From Strongyloides papillosus (taxonomy: Eukaryota; Nematoda; Chromadorea; Rhabditida; Strongyloididae): a stretch of 64,000 nucleotides of DNA. The notes beneath the pieces are model-generated. The model was not told where the DNA came from and did not search any database. It saw only the letters and a list, made by a program, of their open reading frames with translations. Each line of letters starts with the position of its first letter. The stretch's first letter is position 1. Both the position numbers and the translations under genes were made by a program. The DNA lies in contig SRSI01000069.1 in the NCBI GenBank assembly GCA_005656395.1, positions 494,986 to 558,985 on the forward strand. The letters are read 5' to 3'. Positions 50,754 to 61,376 of the stretch are shown piece after piece.

Positions 50754-52425
50754 ATTAGCAACCTGCACAATCCTGTATTTTGAAAAAACGTCGTTCCAAC
50801 ATAAAAAAGTAGATGAAAAATGTACCCCCCTCAAAACTGTAAATAACTTTGAATAACATTTAAATAAGCAAAAAAAATAAAAAATTAATGTGGTATTCGT
50901 AATCAGCATAGAAATCTGAATCTAGAAATATAAAAATTGTAAGAAAAAATTGAAAAAATTTTTTTGGTACTTAACCATTTGACTCATGTTTCCCTTAAAA
51001 AGGCAAATATCAAAAATCGCCTCCATGCGTTTGTAGAAGAAGGTCTTGGCTATCAAATGAGACATTAACCGTCTTCATAAATAGCCTGGAGGTCTCAAGC
51101 TATTTTAAAATGTGTCGACAATTTAGGGTAATTTTACGAAAAAAAATTTTGCAAAAAAAATATTCAAATATAAATATCTCCCTAATAAAGACAGATATAA
51201 AAAATCACTTCCATGTGTTTGTAGAAGAAGGTCTTGGCTATCAAATGAGACATTAACCGTCTTCATAAGTAGCCTGGAGGCCTCAAGCTATTTTAAAATG
51301 TGTCGACAATTTAGGGTAATTTTACGAAAAAAAAGTTTGCAAAAAGAATATTCAAATATAAATATCTCCCTAGTAAAGACAGATATCAAAAATCGCCTCC
51401 ATGCGATTTTAGAAGAAGGTCTTGGCTATCAAATGAGACATTAAACGTCTTCATAGGTAGTCTGGAAGCTTCAAGCTATTTTAAAATGTGTCGACAATTT
51501 AGGGTAATTTTACGAAAAAAAATTTTGCAAAAAAAATATTCAAATATAAATATCTCCCTAATAAAGACAGATATAAAAAATCACTTCCATGTGTTTGTAG
51601 AAGAAGGTCTTGGCTATCAAATGAGACATTAACCGTCTTCATAAGTAGCCTGGAGGCCTCAAGCTATTTTAAAATGTGTCGACAATTTAGGGTAATTTTA
51701 CGAAAAAAAAGTTTGCAAAAAGAATATTCAAATATAAATATCTCCCTAGTAAAGACAGATATCAAAAATCGCCTCCATGCGATTTTAGAAGAAGGTCTTG
51801 GCTATCAAATGAGACATTAAACGTCTTCATAGGTAGTCTGGAAGCTTCAAGCTATTTTAAAATGTGTCGACAATTTAGGGTAATTTTACGAAAAAAAATT
51901 TTGCAAAAAAAATATTCAAATATAAATATCTCCTTAATAAAAACAGATATAAAAAATCTGTCAGATCAGGTTTAAGATTAAAGTGTTGGCTACAAAATGA
52001 GCCATTGACCATATTCTCAAGTAAACGGGGGGCTTCAAAAAATATTATTTTTTGTTGACCATAAACTTGTTTATTAAAAATTTGTCTTTAAACGTTATTT
52101 TGTACTTTTTTTTAAATAATCATCCTTCAAAGTCTCTTAGTAATTAATACTTCTCTTTTAATTAATAAATAATTGTTTATTTACTTAGATATACTATAAA
52201 TAAACAAATAAACTAATTTTCTAACGGTAATTGGAATGGCGTCTCTGTAACATTTCACCCCCACGCGAAAATTTGTTTACTCCCATTTTTGGGTGTTTAC
52301 ACTTAACATTTTTGAAATATTATTTTAAAAATGAAATCAGCGCATAAAATTCTCTATACACACCAATTTTTAGAAAGTAAGGGGAAGTTTGAAATTTTGG
52401 TGAAAAAATTGTGCAGGTTGCTAAT
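50754..52425. mobile_element. TIR element G (ATTAGCAACC ends, TA target duplication) carrying a satellite array
   Basis: The ends read ATTAGCAACCTGCACAAT at 50754 and the exact complement ending at 52425. They are flanked by TA (50752-50753 and 52426-52427). No transposase is seen. The middle is filled by five tandem 188-base repeats. Length is 1,672 bases, so about 56 percent of the element is satellite. Past the 18-base match the two ends diverge quickly, unlike the foldback elements C and B. Confidence 0.82.
51004..51945. repeat. five tandem copies of a 188-base unit with alternating variants
   Basis: The marker CCATG(C/T)G occurs at 51023, 51211, 51399, 51587 and 51775, exactly 188 bases apart each time. 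Copies 2 and 4 share ATCACTTCCATGTG and a GCCTGGAGGCCTC stretch. Copies 3 and 5 share ATCGCCTCCATGCGATTTT and AGTCTGGAAGCTTC. Copy 1 is a third variant. The latest event was thus duplication of a 376-base dimer. The unit is not a multiple of three, and no coding role is seen. Confidence 0.95.
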
Positions 52426-52469
52426 TATAATTTCCAAAAAAATTACTTTTAAATTTTAATTTTTTATAT

Positions 52470-53386
52470 CCTTTTAGTTTTCATTTCAAATTCCAAAAAA
52501 ATTCGTTTGATTGTTACTTTTAGTTACTATAAAAAATATGTTGTTTTATCGTCAGAAGTAAATTTTAACATTAAAATGGAAGGCAGATGTAAAAAAATAT
52601 TTGTATTCCATGTATCATCATTTATACAGGTACTTTTAATGTAAGCAAGGATAGTATATTTTTGTAATCGAAATTTTAATGTTACCCCTTATTGATTCTA
52701 ATACGTAGGTAGAAAATAATAATATTATTATTTGTTTAATCACCCGAAATCTCTGTCTCCGCCTAGATTTGATCACAGTTTCAAAATATTTACTATGAAA
52801 TTTTTGATAGAATAATAGATAATATTTGCTAATAATTTATCTGTATTTAAAAGCCATGTTTCACCATTTTTTTCATAAACATTGTCAACTAATTTAAGAA
52901 TAGCTTATCAAAAAGTATTATTCCTAGATTATAGCATTACTTCTACAATTAGAAACTTAACTTTATAGTTTTATATATTTACCACTTTATTTTATTAATT
53001 TAACATAAAATATTTTTGGATAAGAAGAAATTTAATTGGAGTTTAAGAAGAGCTTTTTAAAGTGAAACTAAGGTTTCAAAAACCATCTTTACTATTTATC
53101 CTAATTTGGAGAAAATACACCTGTCCCTTGTTTATTCATGAACATTGGATACCTTTGACGGAAGGCACGCAAAAAACGATCTCATATCTCTTTTTAATTA
53201 CATGAAAACCAAAGCTCAAAAAAAGGGAAAATGTAATATCTTTATTTAGATTCATAAAATTTATCACAAGCAAAAAATCACCTGCATTTTATTTGTCATT
53301 ATTATTCATCCATGTGGGAGTAAATTTTTTTGTTATCACATTAATAATATAATAAAAATTTATTTATCAATTTATATTTTTAAATT
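52470..53386 (-). promoter_or_regulatory. orphan CAP-gene 5' flank; its gene is missing
   Basis: This stretch is homologous to the regions just upstream of CAP2 (56492-57415) and CAP3 (58448-59360), sharing blocks such as AAAGTAAATTTTAACATT and GCAAAAAAATATTTATATT in slightly changed form. In those copies the start codon of a Thr-rich CAP gene lies immediately to the left. Here homology stops at about 52470, right at that start codon, and element G lies 45 bases away. So a CAP gene was lost and only its promoter remains. The right part is also the 3' flank of CAP1. Confidence 0.65.
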
Positions 53387-54184
53387 TTATTTAATTGGTT
53401 TATAAATATTTTTACTGTATTTATTTTTAATGTTTCCTTTTGGGTAAAAGAGGCATACAGTTAGAGAACCTTTTTTTGGACCTTTATCACTAATGCCGCA
53501 TCCAATTTGTTTAGATGAAAACCAAACTATTTGGGCATAATGTCGGGGAGTAGTTTTTTCAAGATTTTTATAATTGATCTTTGTTTCTCCTTTAGTCCAA
53601 TAGTTTATCGGAGTATATTGTATTTCCATATTAGGAGTGAAATAAGTTATAACTCCATATTTAGAATTTTTATTGTATTTCCATTTTTTTGTTTTTAATA
53701 GTTTAACAGCTAGTTTTTGTGCTTCTTTGGCTAATTTATAACTAAATTTAAGTTCTGGTGAGTTGTGTTTACGACGTATTTCATTACATAACCCTATTAA
53801 CTGGAAAAAATTATTTAAAAAATATAGTCAACCTACTGCAAATTTCTCATGGATAAATTTCTCATGTATAATTTCTTTAGTTGGATGCTTTTTAGGTTTT
53901 CTTTTATTTGAACCTTTTTTACTTGCCTTTTTCTTTACAACTTTCTTTTGGTTGTTTCGATTATTGACAGCTAGAATTTTCCTTTGATATTTATTTTCTT
54001 TAACTTCAGCATTATAATCAATTTTTGTATCTCGCTTTATAATATTCCTTAGGGATTCATCATTGTGTACTAAACTTAATGATGCAATGTCATCACTTCT
54101 CGCACCATTTTCTAATGCTTGATATCGGAAAAATAATATAGATAAAATTAATGTAATATAATAATTATTATAAAAAATTAACAT
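53387..54184 (-). CDS. CAP1: SCP/TAPS secreted CAP-domain protein, Lys-rich linker
   Basis: Exons 53837-54184 and 53387-53800, separated by a 36-base GT..AG intron in phase 0, give 253 residues. The order is signal peptide (MLIFYNNYYITLILSILFF), a pro-segment ending NIIKR|D (dibasic site), a Lys-rich linker (KKVVKKKASKKGSNKRKP), then the CAP domain from LIGLCNEIRRKHNSPEL. The domain keeps RHYAQIVW, with the His usual in this motif, then IGCGIS and VCLFYPKGNI, the CAP signature-2 region. It is the only copy in the window that keeps this His. CAP proteins are abundant in parasitic nematode secretions; their molecular activity is mostly unresolved. Confidence 0.88.
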
Positions 54185-55375
54185 CTTTTTTAGAATCCAT
54201 GGAAAAAGTTAATTTTTATTGTTTCTATTATTTATTTAATAACGAAAAATTATTGTTCAATTATTAAAAAGCAGTAATCCCATCATTTCAATGAAAAAAT
54301 TTGTGTAAAAAATATTTATATTGCAAGGTATTATCATTGGAATATAAATAGTTTTTTATGTTAATGAATAGTAATATTGTTTTTATATTTTAATCCAAAC
54401 TTCTTGATACTTGTATAAAAATTAAACATTGCTTGTCATCATTCAATGAGAAAATTATTTACTTTATAAATCACTTTAAAATGATAATTAATAAATTCTT
54501 GCAATGTTTGTAAGTTGTAGCAAGTTTATCAAACTTTCAAATAGTACTTTAACATGTGATTTATACTTTAAATGGACAATTTATCATATGATATGATAAT
54601 GTTACAAATATTCTATTGGAAAACGATAGAAAACACGTAGAAGGAATCCTTTATTTTAGTTAAAAACTTTGAAGAAATTACTTTTAATTTTATATATCTT
54701 GTCAAAATCGAATAAGTCTATTAATTATTTCAATCAAAAGACAAAGCCATTCTTCTTTCCTGAAAAATCATTTTTTGTAATTTTCTATTAAAAAATGTTT
54801 ACGCACTATGTATATAGGATTTTCAAAAAATACAAGATAATTCATTGACGACTGTTTAATTATAAATGTCTCGCAAATTTCATGATAAAAAAGCCTTTAA
54901 GAACGAAATAGAAGATATTATCAATAAAATATTTTAAACTGATTGTATTTGAAGTTGAATGCAAGGCTTCGGGTGGTAAATTATGTATTAAATTCTATTA
55001 GAAATTTCATTAGCCAAATAGATTTTTAGAATTCAATATTATCTTAGCAAAAGAAAACTTTACTATCTATATTGAAGCGTTCATCTTTTAATTTATTATT
55101 CTATGATCATATATTCTAGAAAGCAAATAAGATCAAGATGAAGTTTAAGAAGGATCTTTCATAAATTTCAACATAATTTTTATATCAAAAATCATCTTTA
55201 CTAATTATCTATGTTTAAAGGAAATAAATATTTTTCATTCCATAAAGATTCAATAACATAAAAAAATTTTACTAAAGGAATAAAAAAAATCGTTCTTCTA
55301 TCTATTCTTACTTTATAAAAACCAAAGCAGGAATAGCAAAAAATATAATATCTTCATTCGGATTCGCATAATTTA
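54185..55375. other. intergenic: CAP1 5' flank and CAP2 3' flank
   Basis: No gene seen. The same region, with TIR element E added, recurs between CAP4 and CAP5 (60425-63560). The block around 54990-55010 is the approximate empty site for element E. Confidence 0.6.
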
Positions 55376-56491
55376 TCACGGGTGAGAAAACTCTTCCATT
55401 GAGTTTTTCTTTGTTATTGAATCATCTTCAACTGGTTTTAAAATATTTTTACCGTATTGTCGTGGAATATTCCCTTTTGGATAAAACAAGCATAAAACTA
55501 GAATTCCTTGATTTGAATTACTGTCACTTATACCGCATCCAATTTTTGTAGTCGACTTCCAAATCAGTTGTGTATAAGTCAAATAAGGAGGAGTACTATC
55601 AGGCTTAGTATAATTAACAAGGATTTTATCTATAGTCCACATTGTCAAAGGATTTATATCATCACCAAAGTTATGACGATAGATCAGCGTACCGATTGAA
55701 GAGTTGTTATAAAAATGAACTTCTCTTTTATTTGCATATTTATCAGAATGTCTTTGTGCTTTGTCACTTAACTCCCAATCATAAGTAAGAAGTGGTATTC
55801 CATGTTCAAGACGTAAAGCATTAATTCGACTTAATATCTATTAAATATTGATAAAAAAGTATAATCAACTTACATCATATTTTCTAGGTCTAAATTTATC
55901 ATATTTCGGTGTTGTTTTTGGTTCAGGCCTACGTTTTGTAGTTGTAGTTACAGTACTTGTAGATCTAGTTGTTTTTTGTGTGGTTTTATTTGGAATAGTC
56001 TTCTTTGTTGATGTTACAGGTTTTTTGGTTGTAGTTGTAAATGATGGTTTAATTGTTCGCTTATATGAAGGTTTTTTAGCTGTAGTTGCTTTTGTTGTAG
56101 TTCTTCTAGTTGTAATTGGTTTTTTTGTAGTTCTTCTAGTTGTTGTTATCCTAACTTGAAGCTTTGGAACCGGAGGTTTTGGCCTTGAAGACGGAGGTTT
56201 TTTAATTTGAACTTTTGTTTTACTTACTTTCTTTGCAGCACTTTTTTGTTTATTTTGCCCTCCTTTTCCATCAGCTTGTCGTTTTATAAGATATTTATCT
56301 TCATTATTTTCACTTATAGAATGAACCAAAAAATCTTGATTTATAAAATTTTTTGAAGATAGGTCATTTTGTACTAAATCTATTGATGGACTTTTGAAAT
56401 TTTCTACATTATTTTCTAATGCATAATACTTAGAAAATAATATAAATAAAATAATAAATTTATTATAGTAACTATTATAAAGAATATGCAT
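55376..56491 (-). CDS. CAP2: SCP/TAPS protein with Thr-rich mucin-like linker
   Basis: Exons 55874-56491 and 55376-55837 are separated by a 36-base phase-0 intron (GAT|GTAAGTTG ... TTTAATAG|ATATTAAG) and give 359 residues. The order is signal peptide (MHILYNSYYNKFIILFILFS), pro-segment with YLIKR|QADGK, and a long Thr/Lys/Arg-rich linker of about 110 residues (for example TTRRTTKKPITT) likely to be O-glycosylated. The CAP domain follows (ILSRINALRLEHGIP ... LTYTQLIWKSTTKIGCG ... LCLFYPKGNI). The usual His before TQ is Thr/Tyr here. A 17-residue polar tail follows KPVE. It is a close paralog of CAP3. Confidence 0.88.
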
Positions 56492-57415
56492 TTTTAGTTT
56501 TAATTTGAAATTTTAAGAAAATTCATTATATTTCTGCCTTTATTTACTTAATATCAAAAATATGTTATTCGATCATCAAAAGTAAATTTTAACATTCGAA
56601 ATGAAGACAGATGCAAAAAAATATTTATATTCAAAGTGTTATTACTTATATAGATATATCCAATGTAGGCGAGTGTAGTATTTTTTTAATCCAAAATTTA
56701 ATGTTACAACTTACTGATTTTGATATGTAAATAAGGATATCGTTATTATTTCTTGTTTAACCATTCAATGTTTATGTCTTTGCATGGCTTTGACTACACT
56801 TTCGAAGGATTTGCCAAACAATTTTAGATAAAATATTTATTTATTAATTCATTTTTCTGTATTTAAAAGCTCAATTTTATCATTTTCTATACATTTTGTT
56901 AACTAATTTGAAAACGGTTTATCAAAAACTTGGTAGATTGCAAAAATTTATTAATATTATTTCTACAACTGGAAACTTTACTATATAATTTGGGATATTT
57001 ATCACTTTGTTTCATCAATTTAACGTCGCAAATCTATGGATAAAAATTATCAAGATGAAGTTTAAGAAGAATATTCATAAGTTGTAACTTAATTTTCTAA
57101 AATCATTTTTATCATTTATTATTATAAAGTTGGAAGAAAATACATCCATTTCTTATTTATTCATAAAGAATTAATAACTCTATCAAAAACTATGGTAAGG
57201 AAATAAATCGTTCTCCTATATATTCTTACTTATATAAAAACCAAAGCAAGAAAAGCAAAAATATGATATCTTTGTTCAGATTCATTTAATTTATCACAAG
57301 TAAAAAATCTTTTACACTATATTTATCATTATTAATCATCTATGTGGAAGTAAATTTTTTGTTATCACATTAATAATATAATAAAAATTTATTTATCAAT
57401 TTATATTTTTAAATT
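56492..57415. other. intergenic: CAP2 5' flank and CAP3 3' flank
   Basis: No gene seen. The left half is nearly identical to 58448-58900 (CAP3 5' flank), so the promoter region was duplicated with the gene. Confidence 0.65.
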
Positions 57416-58447
57416 TTATTTAATTGATTTAAAAATATTTTTACTGTATTGTCCTGGAATATTTCCTTTTGGATAAAACAAGCATACAGTTAAAATTTCA
57501 GACCTTGATTTATCTTCACTTATACCGCATCCAATACTTGTAGTTGAAACCCAGATTAGTTGTGTAAAGGGAATATCAATTTCAAATTGATCAGGCTTTT
57601 CAAAATCGACGAATATCGATCCTCCAGTCCATAATGACATAGGATTAAATGCATCCCCAATTCTAGTTGTATAGATTAGCGTTTTGATTGAATTGTCCTC
57701 GTAAAATGGAACTATTGATTGTGCTGCATATTTTTCAGCATGATATTGTGCTTTTTTAGCTAAAACAGGGTCAACAGTAAGATTTTGTGCTTGGTGTTTA
57801 AGACGTAAATCATTAATTTCATTTAGTATCTGCAAAATATTAGTAAAAATGTATAGAGAACTCACCTTAGATTTCAAATGAGCATATTTATCAGGCTTTG
57901 GTGTTGTTTTTGGTTTAGGCCTACGTTTTCTAGTTGTTGTTACAGTACTTGTAGATCTAGTTGTTTCTTGTGTGGTTTTATTTAGAGTAGTTTTCTTTGT
58001 TGGTGTTAGGCGTTTTTTGGTTGTAGTTCTAAATGATGGTTTAATTGTTGTCTTAGATAAAGGTTTTTTAGCTGTAGTTGGTTTTTTTGTAGTTCTTACA
58101 TTTGTTGTTTTCATAACTTGAGGTTTTTGAGGTTTTGGTTTTGAAGGCAGAGGTTTTTTAGGTGGAAATTTTGTTTTACTTTTTGTCTTTGCAGCAATTT
58201 TTTGTTTATTTTGTCCTATTTTTCCATCAGCTTGTCGTTTTATAAGATATTTAATTTCATTGTTTCCACTTATAGAATGAACCAAAGAATCTTGATTTAT
58301 AAAATTTTTTGAAGATAGATCATTTTGTACTAAATCTATTGATGGACTTTTGAAATTTTCTACATTACTTCCTAATGTATAATACTTAGAAAATGATATA
58401 AATAAAATAACAAATTTAATATAGTAACTATTATAAAGAATATGCAT
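57416..58447 (-). CDS. CAP3: SCP/TAPS protein with Thr-rich linker
   Basis: Exons 57866-58447 and 57416-57829 flank a 36-base intron (AAG|GTGAGTTC ... TTTTGCAG). The intron happens to be in frame without a stop, so the unspliced frame reads through with 12 extra residues. Spliced length is 331 residues. The order is signal peptide, pro-segment with YLIKR|QADGK, Thr/Lys-rich linker (about residues 100-180), and CAP domain beginning ILNEINDLRLKHQAQNLTVD. Key segments are FTQLIWVSTTSIGCG and VCLFYPKGNI; the usual His of the first is missing. The linker is a shortened version of that in CAP2. Retention of the small intron would be silent for frame, which is unusual. Confidence 0.88.
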   Translation of the reverse strand: MHILYNSYYIKFVILFISFSKYYTLGSNVENFKSPSIDLVQNDLSSKNFINQDSLVHSISGNNEIKYLIKRQADGKIGQNKQKIAAKTKSKTKFPPKKPLPSKPKPQKPQVMKTTNVRTTKKPTTAKKPLSKTTIKPSFRTTTKKRLTPTKKTTLNKTTQETTRSTSTVTTTRKRRPKPKTTPKPDKYAHLKSKVSSLYIFTNILQILNEINDLRLKHQAQNLTVDPVLAKKAQYHAEKYAAQSIVPFYEDNSIKTLIYTTRIGDAFNPMSLWTGGSIFVDFEKPDQFEIDIPFTQLIWVSTTSIGCGISEDKSRSEILTVCLFYPKGNIPGQYSKNIFKSIK

Positions 58448-59360
58448 TTTTAGTTTTAATTTGAAATTTCAAAAAAATTCATTATATTTCTGCCTTTATT
58501 TACATAAGATCAAAAATACGTTGTTTGATCATCAAAAGTAAATTATAACATTCGAAATGAAGACAGATGCAAAAAAATATTTATATTCAAAGTGTTATTA
58601 CTTATATAGATATTTCTAATGTAGGCGAGTGTAGTATTTTTTTAATCCAAAATTTAATGTTACAACTTACTGATTTTGATATGTAAATAAGGATATCGTT
58701 ATTATTTCTTGTTTAACCATTCAATGTTTATGTCTTTGCATGGCTTTGACTACACTTTCGAAGGATTTACCAAACAATTTTAGATAAAATATTTATTTAT
58801 TAATTCATTTTTCTGTATTTAAAAGCTTAATTTTATCATTTTCTATACATTTTGTTAACTATTTTGAAAATTGTTTTATTAAAAACATATTAGATTGCTT
58901 AATTTTATTAATATTACTTCTACAACTGGAAGCTTTACTATATAATTTGGGATATTTATCACTTTGTTTCATCAATTTAACGTCACATATCTAAGGATAA
59001 ACATTATCAAGATGAAGTTTAAAAAGAATATTCATAAGCTGTAACTTGGTTTCTAAAATCATTTTCTACCATTTATTATGACTAAGTTGGAAGAAAATAT
59101 ATATATTTCTTGTTTATTCATGAAGATTTGATAACTCTATCAAAGGATAAGATAAAGCAAAGAATCGTTCTCACATCTTATTTTATTTTTATGAAAACCT
59201 ATGGACAAAAAAAAGACAAAAATGTAATGTCTCAGTTTAGATTTACGTAGTTCATTACAAGTAAAAAAAATTATCTATGTTTTTAACTTTTATTTACCAA
59301 CGAGAGAGTAAATGTTTTTGGAATAACATTAATATTATCATAAAAATTTTTTCTATGAAT
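58448..59360. other. intergenic: CAP3 5' flank and CAP4 3' flank
   Basis: No gene seen. It resembles 52470-53386 along its whole length, showing that the Thr-type/Lys-type gene pair was duplicated as a unit. Confidence 0.6.
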
Positions 59361-60424
59361 TTATGCTTTTAAAGTTTTTTTAATTGGTTTATGAATATTA
59401 GTATAATATCTTCCTTTTATATTTCCTCTTGGCGAAAACAGGCATAAAGTTAGAGCGCTATCATTTTTATCTCCTTTACTAATGCCACATCCAATTTCTC
59501 TTGATGAAGCCCAAATTATTTGGCCGAAATTTGGAGGAACAGTTTTTTCAAGTCTACTATATATGATCTTGCTTTCTCCTCTAGTCCAATACTTTATTGG
59601 GTTATATCCTTCTTTCATATCAGGGGTGTAATAAGTTATAACTCCTAATCTATATCTTTTATAATGTTTCCATCTTTTTATTTCAATAATTTATCAGCAA
59701 GTTTCTGCGCTAATTTAGCTAATGTAAAACTAACGACAAGTTTTTTTGCCCGATATTCTCGACGTATATAATTAATATTTTTTATTATCTATAGATTATT
59801 AGTAAAACAAAATAGTCAACTTACATCATATTTCGTTTCGGCATATTTATCAGGCTTTGGTCTTTTAGTTGGAGGTTTCTTAGAAGGTTTTCTTATTGAG
59901 GGCCTTTTATGTGGACGTTTTTTATTTGAAAGGTCTTCTTGTTCGAGCCTTCTAAATACTTTTAAAAGAATATTATATATTTTTCTTCCTGTTTTTTGCT
60001 TGGGGATTTTTTTTGAAGGTTTTCTTTTTTCGGGGCTTTTTATGTGAAGACTCTTTATTTAAAGGACTATTTTGTATGAACCTTTCGAATGCTTTTTCAA
60101 GAATTTTAAAAATTTTTTTTCCTCTTTTCTACTCGGAGGTTTTTTTTCTGAAGGTTTTGTTTTATGTGCCCTTTTTTTCTTTGGAATTTTCTTTCCACTT
60201 TTATTTACTTTTCGTTTCTTAAGATTTTCAGTTTTTTTAACATCGGCTGTAGAACCAATTATTGTATCACGCTTTACAAGACTTATTAGAGATTCATGAT
60301 TTTGAACTAAACCAAATGTCTTAATATCATTACTCCTTACATCATGTTCTAATGCTTGATATTGGAAAAATAGTATAGGTAAAGTGATAAATGTAATAAA
60401 ATGATTTATAAAAAATATATGCAT
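59361..60424 (-). pseudogene. CAP4: Lys-rich CAP gene with three frame breaks
   Basis: This is the closest relative of CAP1. Signal peptide (MHIFFINHFITFITLPILFF), pro-segment with SLVKR|D and a Lys-rich linker are open from 60424 to about 60115. Frame then changes at an A8 run (about 60113-60120) and again at a second A8 run (about 60012-60019). The 36-base intron (59789-59824) and exon 2 from 59788 are intact until a third shift near 59690, after which the CAP domain continues (YNPIKYWTRGES ... NFGQIIWASSREIGCG ... LCLFSPRGNI). The linker holds a tandem duplication of about 35 residues. Two lesions lie in homopolymers, so sequence error is possible. If not, the gene is dead. Confidence 0.75.
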
Positions 60425-61376
60425 TAATATTTTACTCTTAGTAGCCAGAAAAAAGTCACTTTTATTGTTCCCATTATTTATTTAATAGTGAAAAATTATT
60501 GTTCAATTACTTAAAAAACAATATTTGTTCATTTCAATTAAAACTTTATATAAATAATATTTATATTATTTTTATATTATAAATTTATTGAAAAACTTCT
60601 TGATACGAATATGGAAATAACATATTTGTTTCATCACTATTTAATGTGAAATGATTAAATTTTGTTAAAATTTAAATATTACACAATAATATTATAATTT
60701 TATATATGCTCTTATTTAATAAATAATGATATTTTTTACACAATAAATTTTATTTTCCTTCTATTTTCTTCTTTCTATGTCTTCAGTGGAAGACAAAATA
60801 GGAGCACTCTTTAAGGAGAAGTGCTCCGAACTCAACAAATTTAAAACTAATTAAAAGTATTATTTATAGATTCCCGATATCCTTTGCATCTCTGTATGAC
60901 GTTTATTACGCTTTCACAACTTTACTTTCATATGTGATTTATATTTTAAATGACCAATTGATAATATAATTTGATATTTTTACAAATATTCTGTTTGAAA
61001 AACAGATAGAAAACACATAGGAGGAATCTTCTTTTTTTAATTAAAACTTTCAAGAAATTACTTAAATTGTTTATATCTTCTCAAGATCGAGTAAATCAAT
61101 TAATTATATTAGTTATAAGAGAACCATTATTTTTTTTTAAGAATAATTTATATAATTTTATATTAAAAAATATTTGTGCAGCCTTGTATATAGCATTTTT
61201 GAGATATATAAAAATGATTCATTGAAGATTTCTAATTATATGTATCTCATAATTTTTATTATAAGAAAACTTTTAAGAATAAAATAAAAAAATACTGTCA
61301 ATAGAATATTCTTAACTGAATGGTATCTAAAGTGAATGCATGAAAATGTCGGCTGGTATAACAACTGATTAAACAT
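60425..61376. other. intergenic: CAP4 5' flank
   Basis: No gene seen. Homologous to 54185-54990, the CAP1 5' flank. A less AT-rich patch near 60785-60835 has the partly self-complementary AGGAGCACTC...AAGTGCTCC, unassigned. Confidence 0.55.

Noticed and set aside
51004..51945. Tandem repeats considered as a CRISPR array
   Set aside because: Units are 188-base direct repeats without unique spacers, in a eukaryotic context; this is a satellite.
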